Origin: Ruegeria halocynthiae
GTDB taxonomy: Bacteria; Pseudomonadota; Alphaproteobacteria; Rhodobacterales; Rhodobacteraceae
Assembly: GCF_900106805.1 (NCBI RefSeq)
Contig: NZ_FNNP01000001.1
Coordinates: 496,001 to 560,000, forward strand
Reading direction: 5' to 3'
DNA length: 64,000 bases
Part shown: in pieces, positions 27,983 through 35,963 of the stretch
Layout: each line of letters opens with the position of its first letter
Position numbering within the stretch: the first letter of the stretch is position 1
Made by a program: the position numbers and the translations under genes
Notes under the pieces: generated by a model
What the model was told of the DNA's origin: nothing
What the model saw: only the letters and a program-made list of their open reading frames with translations
Database searches by the model: none

Positions 27983-28906
27983 ATGCCTTTGGAAATGAAC
28001 CGCGAAGTCTTTATCACCTGTGCCGTTACCGGGTCGGGTGGGACGCAGGATCGCAGCCCTCATGTGCCACGCTCACCCAAGCAGATTGCCGACAGTGCGA
28101 TTGCTGCGGCCAAGGCCGGTGCGGCGGTGGTGCACTGCCATGTACGCGACCCTGAGACGGGTGCGCCGTCACGTGATCTGGCGCTGTATCGTGAGGTGAC
28201 GGACCGCATTCGGGATGCCGAAGTCGACGCCGTACTGAACCTGACGGCTGGTATGGGCGGAGACATGGTGTTCGGGGGTATAGAGAATCCGCTGCCCTTA
28301 GCAGATGCCGGAACCGATCTGGTGGGCGCGACGGAACGCGTGGCGCATGTGGCCGAGTGTCTGCCGGAAATCTGTACATTGGACTGCGGCACAATGAACT
28401 TTGCCGAGGCTGATTATGTGATGACCAACACGCCCGGTGCGTTGCGGGCGATGGGGCAGATGATGACCGATTTGGGGGTGAAGCCCGAGATCGAGGCTTT
28501 TGATACGGGTCACCTGTGGTTCGCCAAACAGCTGGTGAAAGAAGGTGTTCTGGAACCAAATGCGTTGGTGCAACTGTGCATGGGTGTGCCGTGGGGTGCG
28601 CCCGACGATCTGAACACCTTCATGGCAATGGTGAACAATGTGCCCGATGATTGGACGTTCAGCGCGTTTTCGCTCGGGCGCAATGAGATGGCCTATGTGG
28701 CAGCCTCGGTTCTCGCCGGTGGTAATGTGCGGGTCGGTTTAGAGGACAATCTGTGGCTGGAGAAGGGTGTGTTGGCTGAGAACTGGCAGTTGGTCGAACG
28801 CGCAGGCAGCATCATCGAAAACATGGGTGCGCGGGTGATCGGACCGCAGGAAGTGCGTGAGAAACTAGGTCTGGTGAAGCGGGCACCTACAGGGGTGGCG
28901 GGCTGA
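27983..28906 (+). CDS. 3-keto-5-aminohexanoate cleavage family enzyme, probable dehydrocarnitine cleavage enzyme
   Basis: A BKACE-family protein (307 residues) that condenses a beta-keto acid with acetyl-CoA; here the likely reaction is 3-dehydrocarnitine plus acetyl-CoA to betainyl-CoA plus acetoacetate (CdhC role). Metal and substrate motifs are visible: VFITCAVTGSGGTQDRSPHVP, VVHCHVRDPETGAPSRD (His-x-His zinc ligands), LDCGTMNF, IEAFDTGHLW, GVPWGAPDD and VRVGLEDNLW. The context (CdhR-like regulator and carnitine dehydrogenase) supports the substrate. The stop codon lies inside the loop of a strong hairpin at 28897-28914. Confidence 0.88.
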   Translation: MPLEMNREVFITCAVTGSGGTQDRSPHVPRSPKQIADSAIAAAKAGAAVVHCHVRDPETGAPSRDLALYREVTDRIRDAEVDAVLNLTAGMGGDMVFGGIENPLPLADAGTDLVGATERVAHVAECLPEICTLDCGTMNFAEADYVMTNTPGALRAMGQMMTDLGVKPEIEAFDTGHLWFAKQLVKEGVLEPNALVQLCMGVPWGAPDDLNTFMAMVNNVPDDWTFSAFSLGRNEMAYVAASVLAGGNVRVGLEDNLWLEKGVLAENWQLVERAGSIIENMGARVIGPQEVREKLGLVKRAPTGVAG

Positions 28907-28914
28907 AGCCCGCC
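28897..28914 (+). repeat. Perfect GC hairpin spanning the stop codon
   Basis: GGCGGGC-TGAA-GCCCGCC: seven perfect pairs around a TGAA loop, and TGA is the stop codon of the preceding gene. The sequence, followed by CTACG, resembles a REP-like palindrome seen in many proteobacteria. No T-run follows, so it is more likely an RNA-stability or mRNA-processing element within the operon than a terminator. Confidence 0.7.
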
Positions 28915-28934
28915 CTACGATTGGATCAAGCGAT

Positions 28935-30401
28935 ATGAATAAGATTGCAGCAATCATTGGTGGTGGAGTCATCGGCGGAGGATGGGCCGCCCGGTTTTTG
29001 CTTAACGGTTGGGACGTTCGAGTGTTTGATCCCGATCCCGAGGCTGAGCGGAAGATCGGGGAGGTGTTGGACAACGCCCGTCGTTCTTTGCCAGGGCTAA
29101 GCGATGTGCCTTTGCCGCCGGAGGGCGCGCTGAGTTTTCATGAAGAGATTGGCGACGCCGTAGACAGCGCCATCTGGATTCAGGAAAGCGTGCCGGAACG
29201 GCTCGACCTGAAGCTGAAGGTTTACCAAAGTCTACAAGAGGCCTGTGATCCAGAAGCCATCATCGGGTCTTCAACCAGTGGCTTCAAACCGTCCGAGCTG
29301 CAGGAAGGTGCGCTTCGGCCCGAGCAAATCGTTGTAACACATCCGTTCAACCCGGTTTATCTGCTACCGCTGATCGAACTGGTGCCGACCGACAAGAATG
29401 CGCCCGATCTGATCGAGCGGGCCAAAGAGCTGTTGACCTCGGTCGGGTTCTTTCCGCTGCACGTCAAGAAGGAGATCGACGCGCATATCGCTGACCGCTT
29501 TCTTGAGGCCGTCTGGCGCGAGGCTTTGTGGTTGGTCAAGGACGGTATCGCGACAACCGAGGAAATCGACGAAGCCATCCGTATGGGTTTTGGTATCCGA
29601 TGGGCGCAGATGGGCCTGTTCGAGACCTACCGCGTGGCCGGGGGCGAAGCCGGGATGCGGCATTTCATGGCTCAGTTCGGGCCCGCGCTGAAATGGCCAT
29701 GGACCAAGCTGATGGACGTGCCGGAGTTTACCGATGAACTGGTGGACATGATCGCGGATCAGTCGGATGCGCAATCGGGCATGCACTCGATCCGCGAATT
29801 GGAGCGTATTCGCGACAATAATCTGGTTGGCATGATGCGGGCGCTCAAGGCGCAGAATTATGGTGCGGGGGCGGTTTTGAACCAGCATGACGCGGCTTTG
29901 AAGCCCGGGGCGCTGCCAACGCTGGATCAGGCCGATCTGAGCCAACCGATCCTGACTTTATCCCGCGCGGTGCCGCTGGACTGGACTGATTACAATGGCC
30001 ATATGAACGAAGCGAAATACCTTGAGGCTTTCGCTGCAGCCACCGATCGGTTCATGGAAATCATCGGCTGCGACATGGAATATATCGCCACGGGCGGCAG
30101 CTATTTCACTGCCGAGAATCACATCCGTTACATGCAAGAGACGCACGCCGGTTCACGGATTGAATGCCGTACGCAGATGCTGTTGGGGCAGGGCAAGAAG
30201 CTACATGTTTTCCACAGCATGTATGAGGGCGAGACCCTGTTGGCGACTGGTGAGAGCTTTTTGCTGCACGTCAGCCTCGAATCCCGGCGACCCAGCCCAC
30301 CATCACCCGAGATTGAGGCCGCGATGGCGCGGATTGCAGAGGCGCAGGCCGGATTGCCATATCCCGAAGGTGCGGGCGCTGCGATCCGCAGGCCCGCATG
30401 A
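28935..30401 (+). CDS. L-carnitine dehydrogenase fused to betainyl-CoA thioesterase
   Basis: A 488-residue two-domain protein. Residues 1-320 form an L-3-hydroxyacyl-CoA-dehydrogenase-type domain (AAIIGGGVIGGGWAARF Rossmann motif, SSTSGFKPSELQ, VTHPFNPVYLLPLIELV, GIRWAQMGLFET) matching L-carnitine dehydrogenase (CdhA). Residues about 340-470 form a hot-dog thioesterase (VPLDWTDYNGHMNEAKYLEAF, FTAENHIRYMQETHAGSRI), the CdhB role. Fusion of the two is known in some alphaproteobacteria, while Pseudomonas has separate genes. Product: carnitine to dehydrocarnitine, and betainyl-CoA to glycine betaine. It overlaps the next SDR gene by 4 bases. Confidence 0.9.
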   Translation: MNKIAAIIGGGVIGGGWAARFLLNGWDVRVFDPDPEAERKIGEVLDNARRSLPGLSDVPLPPEGALSFHEEIGDAVDSAIWIQESVPERLDLKLKVYQSLQEACDPEAIIGSSTSGFKPSELQEGALRPEQIVVTHPFNPVYLLPLIELVPTDKNAPDLIERAKELLTSVGFFPLHVKKEIDAHIADRFLEAVWREALWLVKDGIATTEEIDEAIRMGFGIRWAQMGLFETYRVAGGEAGMRHFMAQFGPALKWPWTKLMDVPEFTDELVDMIADQSDAQSGMHSIRELERIRDNNLVGMMRALKAQNYGAGAVLNQHDAALKPGALPTLDQADLSQPILTLSRAVPLDWTDYNGHMNEAKYLEAFAAATDRFMEIIGCDMEYIATGGSYFTAENHIRYMQETHAGSRIECRTQMLLGQGKKLHVFHSMYEGETLLATGESFLLHVSLESRRPSPPSPEIEAAMARIAEAQAGLPYPEGAGAAIRRPA

Positions 30402-31159
30402 CTGGCCGCGTTCTGATTACCGCCGGGGCCTCGGGCGTCGGCAGAGCGATGGCCGAAGCGTTTGATGCGGCGGGGGCGCAGGTCTGGGTTGCGGATGTCG
30501 ATGCGAAAGCTCTGGCTGAATGCCCGTCGCATTGGAAGCAGAGCCAGCTGGATGTATCGGATGAAACCGCTGTCGCGGCCATGTTGACCGATCTCGAGAC
30601 CGAATGGGGCGGGATCGACGTCCTGTGCGCCAATGCCGGGATCGCAGGGCCAACGGCTGCGGTTGAAGATATATCTTTAACCGATTGGCGCACTTGCCTT
30701 TCTATCAACCTTGAAGGTGCGTTTTTATGCTCGAAATACGCAACACCTATGATGAAGCGGCAGCGCAATGGTGCGGTATTGATTACCGCATCGACAGCAG
30801 GCCAATACGGATATCCCAACCGCGCGCCATATGCGGCCGCAAAATGGGGCATGGTCGGGCTTGGTAAGACGCTCGCCATGGAGCTTGGGTCCCATGGTAT
30901 CCGCTGCAACGTGATCTGCCCGGGTTCAGTTGAAGGCCCAAGAATGGAAGGCGTGCTAGAACGTGAGGCCGCTGCCAAGGGCATGACCCGGGATCAGGTT
31001 TACAAAGGATACGCATCGGGCACGTCAATGGGCCGCTTCGTCGAGGGGCGGGACATTGCAAACATGGCTGTGTTTCTGGCGTCAGATGCGGCGCGGCTGG
31101 TGTCGGGTCAGGTGATCGCGGTGGATGGCCATACAGTCAATCCCGATCCGAAACTGTGA
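30398..31159 (+). CDS. Short-chain dehydrogenase/reductase in the carnitine operon
   Basis: A 253-residue classical SDR. The cofactor motif ITAGASGVGRAMAEAF (about 7-22), CANAGIAGP, the catalytic serine in ITASTAG, and the YAAAK pair (Tyr and Lys in the right spacing) are all present, ending with VDGHTVNPDP. The first strand and D in VADVD suggest NAD(H). Its start overlaps the fused dehydrogenase by 4 bases, so it belongs to the carnitine unit. A role on D-carnitine, crotonobetaine-side products or acetoacetate reduction is possible; none can be chosen from sequence. Confidence 0.85.
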   Translation: MTGRVLITAGASGVGRAMAEAFDAAGAQVWVADVDAKALAECPSHWKQSQLDVSDETAVAAMLTDLETEWGGIDVLCANAGIAGPTAAVEDISLTDWRTCLSINLEGAFLCSKYATPMMKRQRNGAVLITASTAGQYGYPNRAPYAAAKWGMVGLGKTLAMELGSHGIRCNVICPGSVEGPRMEGVLEREAAAKGMTRDQVYKGYASGTSMGRFVEGRDIANMAVFLASDAARLVSGQVIAVDGHTVNPDPKL

Positions 31160-31160
31160 G

Positions 31161-31343
31161 CTAGCTCTGATTGGGGCCACGAATCTGACGGATCGCGCCG
31201 CGAACAGCTTGCCAGTCTCTTGCTTCTTGCTGGTTTCCGGCGGCTTCGCATTCGCGCATCTTCTGCGCGGCTTCGGCCTCGGCCCGATCACCGTGGGCTG
31301 TGTATAGGGCACGTGCGTATTGAGCGGTTTTGAGTGCGTCCAT
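31161..31343 (-). CDS. Small conserved hypothetical protein (60 residues)
   Basis: Starts MDALKTAQYARALYTAHGDRAEAEA and continues with a helical, charged stretch (AAQKMRECEA, EARDWQAVRGAIRQIRG). It has no signal peptide or membrane segment. I chose ATG 31343 because GGAGG stands 9 bases upstream; an ATG three codons earlier sits directly on that sequence. It resembles the short tetratricopeptide-like helical proteins often found in Roseobacter genomes; function unknown. The end lies one base from the stop of the convergent SDR gene. Confidence 0.65.
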   Translation of the reverse strand: MDALKTAQYARALYTAHGDRAEAEAAQKMRECEAAGNQQEARDWQAVRGAIRQIRGPNQS

Positions 31344-31419
31344 TCCTGTCATCCTCCATCTCAGATCGGAATGTCTAAGGGTTCGCGCAAGGTGACTATA
31401 CTACAGGTTGCAACTCAGG

Positions 31420-32286
31420 TCATGTCTTGGTGATTTCTGCCCGCAATTGATGTAGATGATCCGGGAAATCACGTGCGGTCATCTCGGCTTCGCGCACCAA
31501 GCGGTCGAAATGGAGCGTAAACACTTCAATCCGGTCTCGATCGCGGAAAGCCATATAGTGGCTACCGGCGTAAAACACACACAAAAGTGGGCCAAATATC
31601 GTGACAGGAGCCGAATAAAGTCGTTTTGCATCATATGGATAGATGCGAAGACGAGGGTAAAGCTGTTCGCAAAGCTGCAGCAGATGATCAATTTGATCCA
31701 GCCGAACTTCAAGGGGCAACCCTTCATAATAGCCGGTCGCACGGGTAAAGCTCTGGAGCTCAAAGAATGGCATAGCGATTTCATAGTCGGACTGAGCTCT
31801 GCGCATCCAGGCCAGACGGTCTTGTGATGCGCCGATGGCCTGATCCGCTGTGCGTCCAAGATGCGGCGCGTATTCCCATTCCAGCACGGCGCGGGTCTTG
31901 AGCATATCTGGCAGAGTGGCAGGAACATAACGTATTTTGTAGCCTGCGGCCTCTTGGTGCCATTCAAATATACGTTCATCGACCAATGCACGGGCAGCTT
32001 CGGTCAGGGTGAGGGAGCTTGCCAGCAGTTCTGCCGCGCTTTCGGGCCTGTTGGATAGCCCAAGCAGCCAATCAGCCGACACCCCAAGCGCCGAAGCACA
32101 GCTACCAACCACATGCGCATTGGGCAGACGCGCGCCCGAACCGGTCAGCAACTGCGAGACGGTCGACCGGTCAACACCGATGTCGCGGGCCAATGCACTT
32201 TGGCTGATGGCGCGTTCTTGCATCGCCCGGGCCAGACGTTGGCGAAATCGCGAAGCACGGTCCCGTTTGTCGATTTTATCTATCAT
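31420..32286 (-). CDS. XRE-family transcriptional regulator with a large C-terminal domain
   Basis: A 288-residue protein. Residues 11-78 form a Cro/CI-type HTH (LARAMQERAISQSALARDIGVDRSTVSQLLTG, ALGVSADWLLGLSN). The remaining 200 residues are an unnamed alpha/beta domain (RIFEWHQEAAGYKIRYVPATLPDML, EYAPHLGR, RLRIYPYDAKRLYSAPVTIFG) that probably senses a ligand. It is divergent from a DUF2061-desaturase pair, its likely target. No good ribosome site precedes ATG 32286; a perfect 12-base palindrome lies 4 bases upstream of the start, suggesting autoregulation. Confidence 0.78.
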   Translation of the reverse strand: MIDKIDKRDRASRFRQRLARAMQERAISQSALARDIGVDRSTVSQLLTGSGARLPNAHVVGSCASALGVSADWLLGLSNRPESAAELLASSLTLTEAARALVDERIFEWHQEAAGYKIRYVPATLPDMLKTRAVLEWEYAPHLGRTADQAIGASQDRLAWMRRAQSDYEIAMPFFELQSFTRATGYYEGLPLEVRLDQIDHLLQLCEQLYPRLRIYPYDAKRLYSAPVTIFGPLLCVFYAGSHYMAFRDRDRIEVFTLHFDRLVREAEMTARDFPDHLHQLRAEITKT

Positions 32287-32290
32287 GTGT

Positions 32291-32302
32291 TGATAATTAT
32301 CA
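32291..32302. promoter_or_regulatory. Palindrome TGATAATTATCA between the XRE regulator and DUF2061/desaturase
   Basis: A perfect 12-base AT-rich palindrome in a 107-base divergent intergenic region. The adjacent regulator gene encodes an XRE protein, and such proteins commonly bind short palindromes of this kind next to their own start. A related half site (GTTAATCA) lies about 25 bases further right. Confidence 0.5.
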
Positions 32303-32393
32303 CGTTCGTTTAGAATTGTTAATCATATTCAGAATTCCCGGTCTGTGAGTGTGTCTGTAACGCTGATGTAACAAAACAAGAATGGGGTCTGGA

Positions 32394-32597
32394 ATGGAAA
32401 CGCGACGCAGGTCGGTCGTGAAGGCACTGGTGTGGAATGCAATGGGGTTGGCGATGATGACGCTGGTGGGCCTGATTGCTACTGGCTCGGCAGCGCTTGG
32501 GGGAATGGTTGCGTTGGTCAATACGGCCATCGGTCTGACAATGTACGTGATCTACGAGCGCATCTGGGCGGGAATTTCGTGGGGTCGCAATGGCTGA
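32394..32597 (+). CDS. DUF2061 membrane protein
   Basis: A 67-residue protein with a basic N-terminus (METRRRSVVKALVWN) and two hydrophobic helices (about 14-33 and 38-55, closing MYVIYERIWAGISWGR), matching DUF2061. Function unknown in the family; it is an inner-membrane protein. ATG 32394 follows GGGGTCTGGA; the ATG four codons upstream lacks a ribosome site. It overlaps the desaturase gene by 8 bases, so the two are translationally coupled. Confidence 0.8.
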   Translation: METRRRSVVKALVWNAMGLAMMTLVGLIATGSAALGGMVALVNTAIGLTMYVIYERIWAGISWGRNG

Positions 32598-33492
32598 GCC
32601 CGTCACATCCAAATCGCCCGAATGGGTAACTTTTGTCCTGATCGTTTCGTGTTATTCTACTTGGCTTGGTGCGATTTTCTGGCTGGCTGGCGTATCTCTG
32701 TGGCTAGCTGTTCCTTTCATGGGGTTGGTGGCTGCGATGCATTCGTCGCTGACGCATGAGGCGTTGCACGGGCATCCCTTCCGCCAGAAATGGCTGAATG
32801 AGGCGATGATGGCGCTGCCGCTGACCTTGTTCATTCCGTATAACCGGTTCCGCGACCTGCATCTGGCGCACCATTGCGATGCCAATCTGACCGATCCATA
32901 TGATGACCCCGAGACCAATTATCTCGACCCGCAGGTATGGGCGGCGTTGGCAAGTTGGCAGAAGCGACTATATCGGGCGAACAATACTTTGCTGGGGCGA
33001 ATGGTACTGGGCCCAGCAATTGGACTGATGGCATTCCTGCGAGATGAATTGCACGGTGCCCTGCGCGGAGATCAGGCGATTTTGCTTGCTTGGGCATTGC
33101 ATGTGCCTGGCGTCATGACGGTGATCTGGATCGTTATGTTGTCTCCGATGCCGGTTTGGGCTTTTGTTCTGTCCGCCTATGTCGGGCTGGGATTGGTCAA
33201 GATCCGCACCTTTCTGGAGCATCGCGCACACGAGAAATCTCGGGCACGAACGGTGATTGTAGAAGACCGTGGGCTTTTGGCATTTCTGTTTTTGAACAAT
33301 AATCTGCACGTCGTTCATCACATGAACCCTGCCGCACCATGGTATCGGCTGCCTGCACTATACCGCACTGATAAAGAGCGCTATCTGGCTTGCAATGAGG
33401 CATATGTCTACCGCTCATACGCGCAGATATTCCGGGAATTTTTCTGGCGTGTCAAAGACCCGGTGGCACATCCGCTCTGGCCAAAGTCTTGA
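32590..33492 (+). CDS. Fatty acid desaturase
   Basis: A 300-residue membrane di-iron desaturase/hydroxylase. The three histidine boxes are HEALHGH (about 55-61), HLAHH (about 92-96) and HVVHH (about 238-242), with at least four hydrophobic helices between them. It is only distantly similar to the desaturase at 623-1513. Coupled to the DUF2061 gene upstream and divergent from the XRE regulator, so it may adjust membrane lipids in response to whatever that regulator senses. Substrate not determinable; beta-carotene-hydroxylase-like enzymes share the fold. Confidence 0.85.
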   Translation: MAEPVTSKSPEWVTFVLIVSCYSTWLGAIFWLAGVSLWLAVPFMGLVAAMHSSLTHEALHGHPFRQKWLNEAMMALPLTLFIPYNRFRDLHLAHHCDANLTDPYDDPETNYLDPQVWAALASWQKRLYRANNTLLGRMVLGPAIGLMAFLRDELHGALRGDQAILLAWALHVPGVMTVIWIVMLSPMPVWAFVLSAYVGLGLVKIRTFLEHRAHEKSRARTVIVEDRGLLAFLFLNNNLHVVHHMNPAAPWYRLPALYRTDKERYLACNEAYVYRSYAQIFREFFWRVKDPVAHPLWPKS

Positions 33493-33513
33493 TTTAACGA
33501 CAGAAGGGAAGCC

Positions 33514-34416
33514 ATGAGCTTGTGGATTCCCGTCACCATCGCCGCCGCCACGTTCCAGACGGTGCGGTTCATGTTGCAGAAATCGCTCAGCAGGGTGAAA
33601 CTCTCGGCCGCTGGGGCGACCTTTGCGCGGTTCGCCTTTTCGTTGCCTTTGGCGATGTTGGCGCTGTTTATTGCATTGCGGGTGACGGGGTACGAACTGC
33701 CCGTGCTTTCGGCCCGATTCTGGGTGTTTGCCGTGATCGGTGGAACATCGCAGATCCTGGCGACGATCTGTGTGGTTACTCTGTTCAAACAGCGCAACTT
33801 TGCGGTCGGGATCACCTTCAAGAAAACCGAAGTAATTCAAACCGCTATAGTTGGATTCCTCATCCTCGGAGATCAGGTCTCGACCGGAGCGTTTGGGGCT
33901 ATCCTGCTTGGGCTGTTTGCTGTCCTGTTGCTGTCAAAGACACCCGGAGGCAGCGGTGTGTGGTGGCAGCATCTTACCAACAAAGCTTCGCGTCTTGGGC
34001 TGGGGTCCGGGGTGTTGTTTGCCTTTTCGTCGGTCAGCTATCGTGGTGCCTCGTTGCAGCTAGGTGACATCGACGCCTGGTTTCGGGCATTGGTGACGCT
34101 GGCGGCGGTGGTCACATTCCAGTTCCTCAGCATGGGGCTGTGGTTGATGTGGCGAGACCGGGCCGAACTGCGCGCGGTCTGGGAGACGCGCCAGACCGGT
34201 GTTTTCGTTGGCCTAACAAGCCTGTGCGGATCGTTCTGTTGGTTCTTTGCGTTCACGCTGCAGAACGCTGCCTACGTCAAAGCACTGGGGCAGGTGGAAT
34301 TGATCCTCAGCCTGTTCGCATCGCTGCTGTTTTTCCGCGAAACCATCACCCGGCGCGAAGTCGCCGGAATGTCGCTGCTAGGCTTGTCGATACTGGCGCT
34401 TGTGCTGGCGATCTAG
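33514..34416 (+). CDS. EamA-family (DMT superfamily) transporter
   Basis: A 300-residue protein with about ten membrane helices in two EamA repeats. The N-terminal helix reads WIPVTIAAATFQTVRFMLQKSL; repeat boundaries show KKTEVIQTAIVGFLILGDQVS and GQVELILSLFASLLFFRET followed by LLGLSILALVLAI. Exports an unknown small metabolite. It starts 21 bases after the desaturase stop and may be co-transcribed with it. Its stop overlaps the end of the opposite-strand helicase gene by 4 bases. Confidence 0.85.
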   Translation: MSLWIPVTIAAATFQTVRFMLQKSLSRVKLSAAGATFARFAFSLPLAMLALFIALRVTGYELPVLSARFWVFAVIGGTSQILATICVVTLFKQRNFAVGITFKKTEVIQTAIVGFLILGDQVSTGAFGAILLGLFAVLLLSKTPGGSGVWWQHLTNKASRLGLGSGVLFAFSSVSYRGASLQLGDIDAWFRALVTLAAVVTFQFLSMGLWLMWRDRAELRAVWETRQTGVFVGLTSLCGSFCWFFAFTLQNAAYVKALGQVELILSLFASLLFFRETITRREVAGMSLLGLSILALVLAI

Positions 34417-35780
34417 CCGGTGCGACGCTCGTCAAAGCTGAGCGCAATAAAGCTGGGCAAGTGATCGCCCATGCCTACAACGGTACGACCGCTATCATCC
34501 CGTCGGCCACGACCGCGCCCTTTGGGTTCGCGTTCTTTGCGGCTTTCGCTCTTTTTGCTTTCGGCGGGTCTGGCCTTTCTCTCAGGCTTTGGCGCATCAG
34601 GCTTTGTCGCATCAGGCTTCGGCTCATCGACCTTGACCGGGTTGTCCAAGCGCGGAATTTCTTTCTGGATCAGGTTCTCGATCGCGGCCAGCGCCTTTTC
34701 ATCGCGACCCGAACAGATCGTGATCGCCTTGCCTTCGCGCCCGGCGCGACCTGTACGGCCGATCCGGTGCACATAGTCCTCGGGGTGACCGGGGACGTCG
34801 AAATTGATCACATGGCTGACCGAGGGCACATCCAACCCACGCGCGGCAACGTCCGAGGCGACAAGCAGACGCAGCGTCCCGTCGCGGAAGCCATCCAGTG
34901 TTTTCGTCCGCTGTGACTGATCGAGATCGCCATGGATGGCGGCAGCGTCATAGCCGTATTTCTTCAGTGACTTGGCGCAAATATCCACATCCGTCTTACG
35001 GTTGCAGAAGATGATGGCGTTGGTGCACTTGTCACCTTCTGCATCGATCAACGCGCGCAAAGTCTTGCGTTTCTGGCTGGCCTCACGGTCGCGGCGGCCG
35101 CCTTTGAACATCACCACACCTTGTTCGATGGTTTCCGAAGCAGTGGCCTGACGGGCAACCTCGACCCGAGTAGGGCCGGACAGGAAAGTATCGGTGATCC
35201 GCTCGATCTCGGGCGCCATGGTAGCCGAGAAGAATAGCGTCTGGCGGGTGAACGGCGTCAGCGAGAAGATGCGTTCGATATCGGGGATGAACCCCATGTC
35301 GAGCATCCGATCGGCCTCATCCACCACCATGATCTGAACGCCGGTCAGCAGCAGCTTGCCGCGCTCGAAATGGTCCAGCAAACGGCCCGGCGTGGCGATC
35401 AGCACGTCGACGCCCCGATCGATCAGGGCATCTTGTTCCTTGAAAGAAACACCCCCGATCAGCAGCGCCTTGGTGAGCTTGAGGTGCTTGGCATAGGTGT
35501 CGAAATTTTCGGCCACCTGTGCCGCCAGTTCGCGCGTTGGGCACAGCACTAGCGACCGTGGCATCCGTGCGCGGGCACGGCCACGGGCCAGCAGGGTGAT
35601 CATCGGCAGGGTAAAGCTGGCGGTTTTGCCAGTCCCGGTCTGGGCGATCCCCAGAACATCGCGCCCTTCAAGGGCCGCTGGAATCGCGCCTTCCTGGATC
35701 GGGGTCGGAGTTTCGTATCCAGCTTCCTCAATGGCTTTGAGGACCTTCGGGTTCAGGTTCAGTTCGTTAAACTTTGTCAT
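34413..35780 (-). CDS. DEAD-box RNA helicase (RhlE-like)
   Basis: ATP-dependent RNA helicase, probably for ribosome assembly or cold adaptation. The 455 residues carry the Q motif (FNELNLNPKVLKAIEEAGYETPTPIQ), AQTGTGKT, PTRELA, VVDEADRMLDMG, FFSAT, and HRIGRTGRAG, followed by a basic, low-complexity tail (about 380-455, Lys/Pro/Asp repeats and KGRGRGRRDD). I chose ATG 35780 (MTKFNEL); upstream in-frame starts add a non-conserved leader. The tail is probably an unstructured RNA-binding extension. Confidence 0.92.
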   Translation of the reverse strand: MTKFNELNLNPKVLKAIEEAGYETPTPIQEGAIPAALEGRDVLGIAQTGTGKTASFTLPMITLLARGRARARMPRSLVLCPTRELAAQVAENFDTYAKHLKLTKALLIGGVSFKEQDALIDRGVDVLIATPGRLLDHFERGKLLLTGVQIMVVDEADRMLDMGFIPDIERIFSLTPFTRQTLFFSATMAPEIERITDTFLSGPTRVEVARQATASETIEQGVVMFKGGRRDREASQKRKTLRALIDAEGDKCTNAIIFCNRKTDVDICAKSLKKYGYDAAAIHGDLDQSQRTKTLDGFRDGTLRLLVASDVAARGLDVPSVSHVINFDVPGHPEDYVHRIGRTGRAGREGKAITICSGRDEKALAAIENLIQKEIPRLDNPVKVDEPKPDATKPDAPKPERKARPAESKKSESRKEREPKGRGRGRRDDSGRTVVGMGDHLPSFIALSFDERRTG

Positions 35781-35963
35781 GTATGTCCGGTTCATGCGGA
35801 CACTATACCTGGCCCGCGCGTATGAAATATGCCGGGCCCGGATGGCCATGCGCGTCATGCGCATATCGGCTGACGCGGGGCATAACAAAAACGCGGGGCA
35901 GGGTCAAATGAAGACGGCTTAACCTGTGGTATATCCGCCAAAAACAGGGATTACTTCAACAAT

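Noticed and set aside
34140..34916. A 258-codon plus-strand frame over the EamA/helicase junction
   Set aside because: It overlaps two recognisable genes, and its translation has no conserved features.
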